Notes: a model not told the origin generated them from the letters alone. A stretch of 64,000 bases of DNA from Omphiscola glabra (GCA_964017045.1 OZ024802.1:14560760-14624759), one strand, 5' to 3'. Shown: positions 22,224 to 33,408, numbered from the stretch's first letter. Made by a program: numbers and translations.

Positions 22224-23640
22224 ATATTGCAACAGTCTCTATTTTCGAATTCCATAACTAACACGTTTGTAATTTTACACTGAATATTATTTGCTAATTC
22301 AGAGGATAATTAAATCGTTTTAATGTACATACTTCATGATGAATGATTCTATCACATACAGCCAAAGTTTTAGAACCACTTCTTAAGAGCGTTTATTTAA
22401 TCCGATGGCGTGCCTATGATAACCTGAGCACCCTTCCCTTGGTAAAAATACTGGATGTCTACACGTGTGTTTAACATTTCAAAATTGAAACTAAAAAAAT
22501 TGGTGTGTATGGGTGTGTGTGTGTGTGTGTGTGTTAGTGCGCGCGCAGCGAACTGTTTCACTATCACCGTATGGAAGGACACCCAATGTTAAAAAGGCGT
22601 ATACCTGGCGGATATTTGCGCTCTTTTTCCACTGCCGCCCCCCCCCCCCCCAAAAAAAAAAAAAAAAAAAAAAAAACAACACCTTTCTTAAACTCCGCGG
22701 ATTATTTTGTTAACTAAAATATCCAGCTCTCATCACGTGTTCACATCGGCAGATGACCGTCTCGAGCTGCGGTAGTAGAGCTATTTTACGTTTTTGTTGA
22801 CATGGCGTGCACAGAAATAGCTGCACCACGTGTCACCACCACCACCACCACCACCTCTCTCTCTTCCGTACTTCCGCATGCCGTAGCGGGAACGCCGGCA
22901 CAAGGTTAATTTCTCGGAAACACCGCAAGGGACCAAGAAAAAGGGGTATTGTGACGTCGCTTTGCCACCGACAGTTTTTTTTTTAAAAAACAAAAACAAA
23001 ACAAAAAACTCACAACACTTAGCACGCCGGCGGTAGCAAAAGATTGGAGTTTATGGGACATGATAATAAGAAGACATGTGTCTACCTGTATGACTAAGCG
23101 AGAAGAAGTCATGTTCTGCAGTAGGCCTAATTGAACTCTATGGTCATGGATTATAGTCGAATTTCGAGGTAAGCCTAAAATGTAGGATTTTAAAAATAAA
23201 ATAAAAATTATTTTTATTATTATTTTAATTTTATATAGCGATATTTAAAAGAGACGGATTTTTTAACATTCGAAATCAATTTCTTTTTAAAATCCTGAAA
23301 TAAATTTCAAAATATTTAAAGAAAAAAAAATAATCGTGCTGCTATTTCGGAGAAGACAATTTATTTCCAGTGGATGTTTGTTGGTTTTTTTGTTGTTTTT
23401 TTGTTCAAATTTCCCATGACGTGTCCTGGCACGACGCTTTCTGAATTAACTGAGACGTAGAGCGTTGCCTTAACCTCCCGCACCCTTGATATTTCCAACA
23501 CGAGAATGCGGAATATGGAAACCTCGCTACCTGCACGGGTCGTGGGGGGGGGGGGAGGGAGGGGGGGCGCTGTGATGCGTCACGCATTATACGACTTCGT
23601 GATCTGTTGGGTGGGGAGATTCGATGTTTTTAATATTTTC
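22224..23640. other. Noncoding DNA with simple repeats
   Basis: Includes (GT)n at about 22511-22535, a C14-A22 junction tract at 22637-22676 and (CAC)n at 22837-22853. No gene or element termini were recognised. Confidence 0.5.
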
Positions 23641-23763
23641 ACATTACCTTTTCGTTGTTCATCTCATTACCTTCTCATTGTTCATGTCATTACCTTCTCA
23701 TTGTTCGTCTCATTACCTTCTCATTGTTCATCTCATTACCTTCTCATCGTTCATCTCATTACC
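23641..23763. repeat. 23-bp tandem repeat, ~5 copies
   Basis: Units of ATTACCTTCTCATTGTTCAT + CTC, nearly identical. Confidence 0.88.
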
Positions 23764-24077
23764 CATTGAGACCGGCTTACAATTCTTTATGTCCCTTCGT
23801 CGGCCATGTCTTAATTTAAGCTTAAAGTCCTGCTTGCTTCGAATCAGTGGAAAATATAAACTCTCACTTGTTGTGCAATGGGATACGGTAATAATAGGTA
23901 TTGATTCAATATCGCAACAAATTCATACAAATGTTGTATTTATGTTTTATTTATGTTGTATTTTCGTGGTATTTATTATGTTTTTATAATTGATCGGTTT
24001 TCTGAAGTTTAGCAAAGTTTTGAAGAAAGACTGAAAACAACAACTTTTTTTCCGTTTTCGAAAAAGGTCCCCGTGTA

Positions 24078-24293
24078 ATTTTGAAGTGCTCCATCAGAGC
24101 AGTAGCCTTGAAGTGCTCCGTAAAAGCAGCAGTTTTGAAGTGTTCCATGAAAGCAGTAGTCTTGAAGTGCTCCATGAGAACAGTAGTTGAAGTGCTACGT
24201 GAGAGCAGTAGTCTTGAAGTGCCTTATGAGAGCAGTAGTCTTGAAGTGCTACATGAGAGTACTAGTTTTGAAGTGCTTTAGGGGAGCAGTAGT
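24078..24293. repeat. 27-bp minisatellite, ~8 copies
   Basis: Units of TTGAAGTGCTCCATGAGAGC + AGTAGTC with moderate divergence. One unit is shortened. Confidence 0.88.
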
Positions 24294-24474
24294 TCAGCCC
24301 GTCTGCATTTGTTACGATAATTAATATATGTTACATTTTACAATTGCACTCTATCGAGTAAGAAAAAAAATATAACAATTTTTTTTCCTAATATAACCAA
24401 ATAAAAAGACACGATAACAAAAAATATGTTGTCTCATAATTGTATTTTTTTATAATTAAAGTATCTTGTTTAAA

Positions 24475-24918
24475 TAAATTAACGTATGCTTTTATAACAA
24501 ATTAACTTTGCTGTTATAATAATTTAACTTATGCTGTTATAATGAATTAACTTATGCTGTTATAATAATTTAACTTTTGCTGTTGTAATAAATTAACTTA
24601 TGCTGTTATAATAAATTAACTTATGCTGTTGTAATAAATTAACTTATGCTGTTATAATAATTTAACTTATGCTGTTATAATAAATTAACTTATGCTGTTG
24701 TAATAAATTAACTTATGCTTTTATAAAAAATTAACTTATGCTGTTGTAATAAATTAACTTATGCTGTTAAAACAAATTAACTTATGCTGTTATAATAAAT
24801 TAACTTATGCTGTTATACTAAGTTAACTAATGCTGTTATAATAATTTAAGTTATGCTGTTTTAATAAATTAACTCATTCTGTTATAATAATTTAACTTAT
24901 GCTGTTATAATAATTTAA
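24475..24918. repeat. 23-bp AT-rich minisatellite, ~19 copies
   Basis: Units of AATTAACTTATGCTGTTATA + ATA. About 80% A+T, with TTAA in each unit. Confidence 0.93.
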
Positions 24919-25638
24919 ATAGGGTTTTTTAAAAATAATTTTAACGTCATAAAATAACATTAATTAACTTCTATCAACAACAAAAAATGCATGATATCTA
25001 ATATTATAAAAATTTGGAACTACACGTTTGTACGACTCTAATTGGAGAGGTAGAAATACATTCACTGTTAGTTCGTGTAAAGCGATTTCAAGTGTGGTTG
25101 TCTTTTTCTTTTTGTTGTTGCTAACAACATATAACTACACCTTTTTAAAATCACGTAACACTGAGTCGTAATGAAACTTCAAAAACAGTTGTACGTATTC
25201 ATCATTTAAAATCGCATACAATCAAATGTTATTTGATATCAATAACAAATAAATACCATTCTAAATCAAATTAAACCAAATGTCAATGTATGACTAATTA
25301 TAATTCGACTTAAATTGAATATCATTTTTGATGTATCAGAATTAATTTCGAACTATACTGGAATATAGTTTAATATCAATTTTTAATTTAATTTTTTGTA
25401 AAAATCGAATTTCTAATCAAACTTCTTTGGTATTGAATTATATTTACATATTCAATATTTAATTATTATTAATAATAAAAAAATTGACCATGGTCAAAAT
25501 TTAAAATATCAACAAACCCGTAATGCGATTGTTAAAAAAAAAAGAGTATTTGTGTCTGCGGACAAGAACTGAAAACCAGTATTTTCACAGACAATGTATT
25601 AAAAACATTGCATAACAACAATTTTTTATTTTTTCATA
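24919..25638. other. AT-rich noncoding DNA
   Basis: Very AT-rich with runs of imperfect AAATTTGATAT-like words. No gene. Confidence 0.5.
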
Positions 25639-25646
25639 GTTTAGTC

Positions 25647-25824
25647 CAGTAGTGTAGCGAGCTTAACTCGCGCCTGGGGCACAATACCTTTTTAGCGCCC
25701 CCCCCCCCCATTCGAAAACCATACAGTATTATATGAAAAATATACCATTTGGCACCCCTTTGTGAGTAGCGTCCGGGTTCATGATGCCCACCTTCCCCCC
25801 CCCCCCCCCCCCGCTACGCCACTG
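25647..25824. mobile_element. hAT-like MITE with perfect 8-bp TSD
   Basis: Starts CAGTAGTGTAGCGAGC and ends CCGCTACGCCACTG. It is flanked on both sides by GTTTAGTC (25639-25646 and 25825-25832). TIRs plus a perfect 8-bp duplication are the hallmarks of a hAT insertion. The interior has poly-C tracts (C10 and C17) and no transposase, so it is a nonautonomous copy. Confidence 0.88.
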
Positions 25825-26003
25825 GTTTAGTCTTAGTATTAATAAAATAATCTCGATACAATCTTGACATGAATTTATTAGATCTGATCTGTATACAAAA
25901 AGGGACGAGATTTCTGTACTCTCGAATGAAACACTTAAGCGTAAACGTCGCACTCTTTCAACGATTACATGTGATGATGCGCTGAATTTAGGGGTGTGGC
26001 TAA

Positions 26004-26177
26004 GCGTCAGTTCACACGATCAAATTTCGCGTCAAATTGTTGTATAAACGCACTATTTTGTGATTGGTTTCTTTTCTGAGGGAATTTGATCAAATAGTAA
26101 TTTGAAAGTTGTGACAAGGCTTCACACACGATTTGCATCAAATGCTTTAAGGAAAATTTGATTGTGTGAACCGATCC
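26004..26177. mobile_element. PIF/Harbinger-like MITE with TAA duplication
   Basis: Ends GCGTCAGTTCACACGATC at the left and, read inward from the right on the reverse strand, GGATCGGTTCACACAATC. TAA flanks both ends (26001-26003, 26178-26180), the 3-bp target duplication typical of PIF/Harbinger. The TIRs extend inward to ATCAAATTT. No coding capacity. The superfamily is inferred from TSD length only. Confidence 0.65.
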
Positions 26178-26180
26178 TAA

Positions 26181-27454
26181 CTCCTAGTATGTAACTGGGA
26201 ATTAATTATTTTATATTGTGAACGGCTGGAGCTGGCCATTGACCAACACATACTATCGATGATTTAATTCGTTACATTTGATGGATTGATTTATTTGTAT
26301 TAACCAAAGAAACTGTCTGTAGCGGTCCTCGTTGTTTCAATAAAATTTTAATGCTCGCACTCAACTGAATTGTGCGGTGTCCAGAAGTCTTAGATTTTCC
26401 AATTTCCTAAACTCTTATGGTTGTGTTCTTCAAAAACAATCTCGCATATATGTATATATTTAATAGTATGTATTTTGTACTCATACTAGTACAGCCATCC
26501 ATATTTCATAGAACGCCCAGGCATGTTTCAATGTACATCCAGTCATATTTCATTGTACATCCAGCCATATTTCATAATACATCCAGCCATATTTCATTTC
26601 ATAATACATCCAGCAATATTTCATTGGATTAGAAGTATGTTTTCACCTGGCCAAATTAATTAGGACATGTCCTAGTTTCTTTTTTTCCGCTTAAAAAGTT
26701 TGACGTGAAGGGAAGGCAAGAAATGTTTCATTGAAGAGGAAAGTCATGAATTATTTCTTGTTAAAAGGTCAGACGAGGTCAGACCCACCTGATGGATGTG
26801 TAACGTTGACATCTCTGTAACTAAGTTAAATGGTGATCTAAAAAAAGTAACTGTGACAGTTGTTAAAATAGAGTAACAACGGGGTTTTAAAGCAGGTAGG
26901 GAAGTGCGAGGGAAAATAGCTTAAACCGAAAAAAAATATCTATAAACAAAATTAAAAATCAAATTTCGAGTGGGTTTTCAAGAATGATTTTAGACAGTAA
27001 CTTAGCCGAAAATTTGTGTAGCTTTGTGAGTTTTAAATGTGTAATTTAGACTCTTTAATTGTTTTAAAGTGTTGGTTTTTTTTTAGTGTTGCTTAATTCA
27101 TTCGAGCTGCGCTAATTTTTTTATCTTCAAACTTTGTGTAATATTCATCAAATCTTTTGCACCAAAGAGATAACGCAATCAAATATTGCTTCGAACCAAA
27201 TGATCTTAAGTAATTTGTATGTGATTGGCCGGTGTTCAGAATGGTCGTGGTCGACACTCGACTGGAGAACTATCGTGTGATTAAGTGTTTGGTGCCTTGG
27301 AAAATTTGACAAAGAATATTATCTACAGGTGAAGAAGAAACGGAAGGTGAAATACTTTCGGTCAAATAAAAAAAAACTGTTTAGTTTCAGAGAATCGCAG
27401 ATTCGACATGTAATGTAAGAAATCAGCAGAATAGGACACTAATGGCAATTTGTG
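26181..27454. other. No gene recognised, one short repeat inside
   Basis: A degenerate ~22-bp repeat (ACATCCAGCCATATTTCATA) occupies about 26500-26630. The rest is AT-rich without recognisable features. Confidence 0.5.
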
Positions 27455-27716
27455 CTCCGATTGCTCAATTCAATGGATGTATTCTGATTGCTCGGTTCAA
27501 TGGATGTATTTTGATTGCTCGGTTCAATTGATGTATTCTGATTGCTCGGTTCAATTGATGTATTCTGATTGCTCGGTTCAATGGATGTATTCTGACTGCT
27601 CGGTTCAATGGATGTATTCTGATTGCTCGGTTCAATGGATGTATTCTGATTGCTCGGTTCAATGGATGTATTTTGATTGCTCCGTCCATGGATGTATTCT
27701 GATTGTTCAGTTCCAA
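27455..27716. repeat. 27-bp minisatellite, ~10 copies
   Basis: Units of TGATTGCTCGGTTCAATGGA + TGTATTC. Open frames on both strands (CSVQWMYSD; LNRAIRIHP) are by-products of the 27-bp period. Confidence 0.92.
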
Positions 27717-28920
27717 TGGAAGTTTTATGATAAGCTCATGTCATATTTTTATTGTGACGCCGTCATGGTTCCTGTTTGAGATAATTAACTGACCAATAGA
27801 AATCATGATTTACACCAATTTTTTAAAATTGATTTTAATCATATTTATTTATCTAATCTATTTATATTTAAAGTCGCCAGGTAAAAAAATAACTTCTGTT
27901 TGTTTGTATGTATCATAAGTCAAATAATGTATTATTTCCTTAATGTTGATTTTTTTTATTATTGCACATATTATAGTAAGAAATTCCTTTTTTTTTTCAA
28001 CTAAACTTTTCAGTTTTTAGATATTAGAAAATTGACTTGTGGTTGAGAAAACTGGAAAATTAGTTTTTCTATCAAATTATTTAATCAGAAAACTTTGATG
28101 GAGTCTAATGACATTGACGATTGACAATTTTATGACATTGGTATTGATAATTGATAAGCGTGTGCAACTGAATTAAATACTTAATCACATAGATTAGATC
28201 GAGCCTATATTATTGAGTCTATACTAAGACTATTGTTGATTATAACTTTCTTTTTCATAGTCATTTTTATCACAATAAATTGAGAATTTTCAGTTTGGGG
28301 AAAAGTTTGGAACCCTTTGCAAATGTTCTAAACTAAGATTTTGGTAATTGTTCTAATAGTATTTAATTAAATTTAAGTCACTTAATTGAAATCCAAATTG
28401 AATTCAAAAAAAACCTTTATTTAAATAATAATAACGACTTTATGTTTTATCGTTATAAAAATTATTATATTTAATCTAAAGGAATCTTTTTTTTCTTCTG
28501 TTTCATAAAAAAAAAAGAAACAATAGTTAAATTTAGAAAAACCGATTTATACTTCAAAAAAATGATTTAAGTATCATCAACTAAATCATGTTTAATCTTT
28601 ATAAAAAATGTAACAATTTACATACTTCAAAATCTAACAAGAAATATCAGAGTTAAAAATGAATGAACTTTTTTGTTTTTCAACGACGTGATTTAAAAAT
28701 GTTAAAATGTTATTTAATTTTACAAAATGCATATTAAAATCGAAAAAAGATCATTTAAATATTATTAACTAGATCTTTATAAACACTTAAAAATCTAAAT
28801 AAATTCTTTTGAAAAGAAGACTTAAAATCAATTTAAAATTTAAAAATCAAGTTTAAATCAAATAGGTCCGATTATTACTTTTTAAACTGTTTAAATCGTG
28901 AAGTATTATCAACTATTCTA
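27717..28920. other. AT-rich noncoding DNA
   Basis: No gene. Strong A/T bias with many AAATTTAAA-like words. Confidence 0.5.
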
Positions 28921-29158
28921 CCATCCAAATGTCATGTTAAGACATTATATCTTCCAAATGTCATGTTAAGACATTATATCATCCAAATGTCATGTTAAGA
29001 CATTATATCATCCAAATGTCATGTTAAGACATTATATCATCCAAATTTCATTATGCTAAGATATGCTATCATCCAAATGTCATTATTCTACCATCCAAAT
29101 GTCATTATGTTAAGATATTCTATCATCCAAATGTCTTTATGTTAAGATAGTATGTCAT
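28921..29158. repeat. 29-bp minisatellite, ~8 copies
   Basis: Units of CATCCAAATGTCATGTTAAG + ACATTATAT. The left half is homogeneous and the right half diverged. Confidence 0.88.
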
Positions 29159-29489
29159 CAATCAAACGTCGGTGTCAAAATAGATGATATTCTATTGTCA
29201 TACGTCAAGATAAACTATCATATATTTTAACGTCAAGCTGCATTATCATTCGTATGTCATCCGTGATATATATTGTCTGTAAAAAAAAACATTTTAAGAC
29301 TACAGCTGTGTTGAATGTGACATTTTTAAAACTACGGCTGTGTTGGATTGACATTTGTACGACCAAATCTATGTTGGATGTGACAGTTTAAGGCTGCAGC
29401 TATGCTGGATATGACATTTTAAGATCAACAATTATTATTGTACTGTGTATACCCGCCCCCCCCCCCCCCCCCGCAAAGAAAATCGATTG

Positions 29490-29608
29490 TAGGAAAAAAG
29501 TCACAGGAAAAAAGTCACAGAAATAAAGTCACAGGAAAAAAAGTCACAGGAAAAAAAGTCACAGGAAAAAAAGTCACAGGAAAAAAAGTCACAGGAAAAA
29601 AAGTCACA
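29490..29608. repeat. 15-bp tandem repeat GTCACAGGAAAAAA, ~8 copies
   Basis: Units of AGTCACAGGAAAAAA with one-base length changes in the A run. It follows a C18 tract (about 29456-29472). Two copies in inverted orientation lie at 30266-30296. Confidence 0.92.
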
Positions 29609-29737
29609 AAATATGTATCATATAAACTCCTAATTTTCAGTGTTTATCATATAAATCATATATCATATCATATATAACAGTAAATGTTTTTGGGTTTGTG
29701 GATTTGTGGGTGGCTCTGTTCCACCAAGGCTTTTACA

Positions 29738-30214
29738 TGGGGTCGGGATCCCAATGAGGTCGGGATCCCAATGGGGTCGGGATCCCAATGGCGTCGAGAT
29801 CCCAATGGAGTTGTGATACCAATGAGATCCTTTTCTGGAAAGGGATACTAATCGGGAATGGGACCCAATTGGGGTTGTGATCCCAATGGCGTCAAAATCT
29901 CAATCAGGATCGGTATCCCAATGTGGTCGGGATTCCAATGGAGTCAGAATCCCCATTTGGATCCCATTTGGAAACGGGATCCCAATCTGGATCAGGATCC
30001 CAATGGGATAACAATCGGGATCGGTATCCCAATGTTGTTGGGATTCCAATGGGATCGAGATCCGATTTGGAAACGGGATCCCGATTGGGTTGTCAATCTG
30101 GATCTGTAACCCAATTGGGTCGGGATCCGATTAGTGTCGGGATTACAATGGGATATGGGATACCATTTGGGGTGGGGAGCCCGATGGGATATGGGATACC
30201 ATTAGGAAACGGGA
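29738..30214. repeat. ~17-bp degenerate minisatellite (GGGATCCCAATGGGGTC)
   Basis: Irregular units around GGGATCCCAATGGGGTCG, with GATCCCAATCTGGATC and GGGATACCATTTGG variants. Enriched in GGGATCCC (BamHI-core) palindromes. Confidence 0.88.
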
Positions 30215-30265
30215 TCCCACCACTCTTTTCAGAATTTATTTACGATATCTGATGACTAAATGCTT

Positions 30266-30296
30266 CTGTGACTTTTTTTCCTGTGACTTTTTTTCC
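30266..30296. repeat. Inverted copy of the GTCACAGGAAAAAA repeat
   Basis: Two units of CTGTGACTTTTTTTC, the reverse complement of the array at 29490-29608. The two tracts therefore bracket the GGGATCCCAAT array. Confidence 0.8.
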
Positions 30297-30344
30297 GCTC
30301 ACCAGAAAATCTGCCTACCTGGCAGGGCTAACGTGTCCAAAAGT

Positions 30345-30455
30345 CATTTGTTCAACCATAACCTCGGACGACCCTCCACGGGATCAAACCCGCGACCTCT
30401 TCGGTTAAGACATTGACAATGCTCGCATTTCACCAGCCACGCTTTGATGTGAAGT
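30345..30455 (-). mobile_element. tRNA-derived SINE-like fragment
   Basis: The minus strand carries GTGGCTGGTGAAATGCGAG (A-box-like). It is followed by GAAGAGGTCGCGGGTTTGAT then CCC, an RNA polymerase III B box (GGTTYGANNCC). Spacing resembles a tRNA head. The flanking CCTGCCAGGTAGGCAG may be part of the SINE body. It cannot fold cleanly into a functional tRNA as far as I can see, so a SINE is more likely than a tRNA gene. It ends about 45 bp before a coding exon. Confidence 0.45.
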
Positions 30456-30499
30456 TGCCACGTATTTAACTTTTGCTTTGTTTTTTTTTTCCTCAACAG

Positions 30500-30614
30500 G
30501 TCAATATGAAACGTCACACGTTTCAAATCTGGCCACGTACAACTTCTGACGTCATCACCCATCCCGCCCCCACAATGACAACATCCTACGTACCTCTGGT
30601 GCCCAATAACCTAG
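30500..30614 (+). CDS. ETV6: Yan/ETV6-like ETS repressor, N-terminal exon
   Basis: First confident exon of the ETS-family gene. It is bounded by an acceptor (T-rich tract, CCTCAACAG at 30491-30499) and a donor CTAG|GTAAGA (30615). It contains an in-frame ATG at 30506 with A at -3. From there it encodes 36 residues starting MKRHTFQIWPRTTSDV and rich in Pro/Thr, plus one base (phase 1). Because it starts with a splice acceptor and its frame is open to the exon boundary (codons GTC AAT), translation could begin here or in an earlier exon (see 11442-11549). The position just before the PNT domain fits the short variable N-terminus of Yan and ETV6. The exon sequence includes TGACGTCA at 30548-30555. 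Confidence 0.8.
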
Positions 30615-30643
30615 GTAAGAAATGTCACACGCTAAATTCATGG

Positions 30644-30645
30644 CA

Positions 30646-30710
<65 letters not shown>
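30644..30710. repeat. (TC)n(TA)n(GA)n perfect palindrome
   Basis: A CT tract, an AT tract and a GA tract in mirror order form a perfect self-complementary palindrome of about 60 bp. It lies some 30 bp downstream of the 5' splice site of the previous exon. In RNA it could form a long hairpin and in DNA a cruciform. Confidence 0.9.
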
Positions 30711-30712
<2 letters not shown>

Positions 30713-30763
30713 TGTGGAAAAAAAATTTTTAAAGAAAAATCAGAAAAAACCTGACTAAAAAAA

Positions 30764-30915
30764 TGGCGGCGGCGATGGGTGAGCTTCCGCATCAACTAAA
30801 AGTTACTTTACAAAACAATGCATTCAAATAACGCACTTTATAACAATCCAAATTACTGCTATAATTTCTGGGAATTTTTTGCGCGCCTATTGAACATAGC
30901 GTTACAGCTGACATA
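30764..30915 (+). repeat. Dispersed repeat family copy
   Basis: Contains ATGGCGGCGGCGATGGGTGA, GTTACTTTACAAAA, ATGCATTCAAATAACGCAC, GCGCGCCTATTGAACATAG and CGTTACAGCTGAC, in the same order as the copy 0.9 kb downstream and the inverted copy at 19432-19540. Confidence 0.75.
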
Positions 30916-31357
30916 CACACCAAGAGAATTATTATTTGTGATTAGTTCAGAGAAGTTTAAGTAATACAATTATATTGATTTAGATATTTTCAATGTTCTG
31001 TGTGATCTTCTTGTTTGTTTTAGGGGGAAAACAATTTCATGAATTAATTTCTAAAAGCGAACTAAGTAAAATTGGGGGCGTGTGTTGACGACCACGATAT
31101 GTGAAGCTGTCATAAAAGCGTTAAATCTGCGCAAGACACAGAAATGTCCAATTAATGGAACTGTTCTAAGTTGCCATGTTTTCTTTAACTTTTTCCCTTC
31201 AAAACGCTTAAGTTTGTCTTAGCAAGCGCGTTAAGCACAGTGCCGGTCTCAGGAGTAACGCAATAGTTTACAATTTAAACACATTGTTGTGTTAAAAATC
31301 ATCCCCAGGTCATCTTCATTGAAGACTGATGGAATTCTTTTGTTTGTTTCCTTTTAG

Positions 31358-31465
31358 CACGACCGCCTATGCAATGGACGGCACCTGAGGTGAAAGCCTG
31401 GCTCAAATTCTGTGTGGAGGAGTTCTCTCTGAGCCCCATATGTGTAGACAAGTTTGATATGAATG
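31358..31465 (+). CDS. ETV6: Yan/ETV6-like ETS repressor, PNT domain exon 1
   Basis: A 108-bp exon, acceptor TTTCCTTTTAG (31347-31357), donor ATG AAT G|GTGAGC (31466), phase 1 to phase 1. It encodes about residues 37-72 with PPMQWTAPEVKAWLKFCVEE followed by FSLSPICVDKFDMNG. This is the first half of a SAM/Pointed domain. The W-x(5-7)-V-x-x-WL-x-F pattern, EFSL and F-x-MNG match Yan and ETV6. In these proteins the PNT domain polymerises head-to-tail to spread repressor along DNA. The split of the domain right after MNG, with the next exon 17.2 kb away, is notable. Identification is by family motifs I recognise; ortholog naming is inference. Confidence 0.92.
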
Positions 31466-31651
31466 GTGAGCTCTTGTTCATTACTTGTATATAGGGTTAT
31501 GTGTGGTGAGGAAGTCAGGGGCGTGGCTGGTGGTGGGGGGGGTACCAGAACGTTTCTACTTTTATTATTATTATTTTTTTTTTATAAGCAGTCACGTGAC
31601 AATATCCCCGCCCATGTTTATGGCATACTAGAAATAGACTGCCAAACAATG

Positions 31652-31769
31652 GCGGCGGCAATGCGTGAACTTCCCATCTACTACAGTTACTTTACAAAAA
31701 TGACATTCGAGTGTCGCACTTTATGAGAATCCCAATGAATGCTAACTTCTTGGATTTATATGTTACGCC
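31652..31769 (+). repeat. Dispersed repeat family copy adjoining the 24-bp array
   Basis: Shares ATGGCGGCGGCAATGCGTGA, GTTACTTTACAAAAATG, GCACTTTATGAGAATCCCAA and the terminal phrase CTACTGAACACGCCATTACA with the family at 30764 and 19432. The last phrase is also the unit of the adjoining tandem array. Confidence 0.75.
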
Positions 31770-32441
31770 CCTACTGAACACGCCATTACAGCCACTAATG
31801 AACACGCCATTACAGCCACTACTGAACACGCCATTACAGCCACTACTAAACACGACATTACAGCCACTACTGAACACGCCATTACAGCCACTACTGAACA
31901 CGCCATTACAGCCACTACTGAAAACGCCATTACAGCAACTACTGAACACGACATTACAGCCACTACTGAACACGACATTACAGCCACTACTGAACACGCC
32001 ATTACAGCCACTACTGAACACGCCATTACAGCCACTACTGAACACGCCATTACAGCCACTACTGAACACGACATTACAGCCACTACTGAACACGACATTA
32101 CAGCCACTACTGAACACGCCATTACAGCCACTACTGAACACGCCATTACAGCCACTACTGAACACGACATTACAGCCACTACTGAACACGCCATTACAGC
32201 CACTACTGAACACGACATTACAGCCACTACTGAACACGACATTACAGCCACTACTGAACACGACATTACAGCCACTACTGAACACGACATTACAGCCACT
32301 ACTGAACACGACATTACAGCCACTACTGAACACGACATTACAGCCACTACTGAACACGTCATTACAGCCACTACTGAACACGACATTACAGCCACTACTG
32401 AACACGACATTACAGCCACTACTGAACACGACATTACAGCC
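31770..32441. repeat. 24-bp minisatellite, 28 copies
   Basis: Twenty-eight units of 24 bp (GCCACTACTGAACACGCCAT + TACA). They exist in two main variants, CGCCATT and CGACATT, arranged non-randomly: CGCC forms dominate left and CGAC forms right. It is open on both strands in several frames (VFSSGCN, TPLQPLLN, SCSVVAVM) because the period is a multiple of 3. It lies in the intron that splits the PNT domain. Confidence 0.95.
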
Positions 32442-33196
32442 ATGCATAAACACAAACCTAGAGAACTATTATTTCTGTTTATTCTACTTGTCCACGGCCA
32501 CACGGGATACAATTTTTTACTATTTATTTTGACGTTGTCATTTTTCAACGGCATTATATTTTTCTACATCTCAGTTTGTCACCTGCTCTTCCTATTGCTA
32601 TATTGATTCGATGTATGCAACGGGGTCATTTCGACCAGGCGTGGCCTTGGTTCGTGCCCTAAATGACATACAGGCTGAATTGTACGACCATTGCGATGAG
32701 AATGTTAGAAAAGAAAAGCAAGGCGGGATATTTACGACAATCACATGAAATAACTACAATTTCCCTTTTTTTTTTTTTTTTTTAAAATAGATTTGTATTT
32801 GGTTGTAAACTAGGCTAACCAAACCAGTATTTCCGGCTCTAGTATCGACCCATACTATTGACCCATAGTACAATCGGTCTGGCATGTGTCCGCCATGTTT
32901 CACCTTGCGCCTGAATATGGATGGGCTAATATGAGACGAAGCGGACCTCAGTGAGCTTTACTCTTTTTTTATACATATTCTCAAAAAAAAAATCGATTTC
33001 CACATTTCCTATTATAACATTATTTCAATTCGAAATTTTGCTTTCCGCAAACTTAGGCAAACCGCAAAAAAGCATAAATGTGATTGTAGAGCAATGATTA
33101 GAACAAATGATTTGGAAATCACTTCGATGTAGAGGTCAAGGTTCAGGCTAAGTATAAGTAAATGGATCCAAATACAGAATTCAGGCAGGGACAAAA
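32442..33196. other. Intron sequence, nothing recognised
   Basis: Includes a T20 tract near 32766-32783. No exon-like segment was recognised. Confidence 0.5.
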
Positions 33197-33204
33197 CCCT
33201 AAGG

Positions 33205-33400
33205 CAGTGGTTCTCAACCTTCCTAACTCCGCGACTTTTAATAAAGTTCTTTATTGTGTGGCGACCCCCCAACCACAAAATAATTTTTTTAGTATTTCAT
33301 AGTTGTATAGTAGATGTGTTTCCCGATGGTCTTCGGCGACCCCAGGGAAAAGGTCGTTCGACCCCCAAAGGGGTCGCGACCCACAGGATGAGAAACGCTG
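33205..33400 (-). mobile_element. SPIN-like hAT MITE with perfect TSD CCCTAAGG
   Basis: Starts CAGTGGTTCTCAACCTTCC and ends GACCCACAGGATGAGAAACG CTG, with internal GGTCTTCGGCGACCCC and GGTCGTTCGACCCCCAAAGG. This is the sequence pattern of SPIN ('Space Invaders') hAT elements, read in reverse orientation. It is flanked by the 8-bp duplication CCCTAAGG at 33197-33204 and 33401-33408, proving insertion. At 196 bp it has no transposase. SPIN elements are known from many tetrapods and some invertebrates through horizontal transfer. That this copy belongs to that family is from memory of the consensus. Confidence 0.92.
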
Positions 33401-33408
33401 CCCTAAGG

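Noticed and set aside
31692..32554. Cys/Gly-rich 253-273 codon frames on both strands
   Set aside because: By-products of the 24-bp array.
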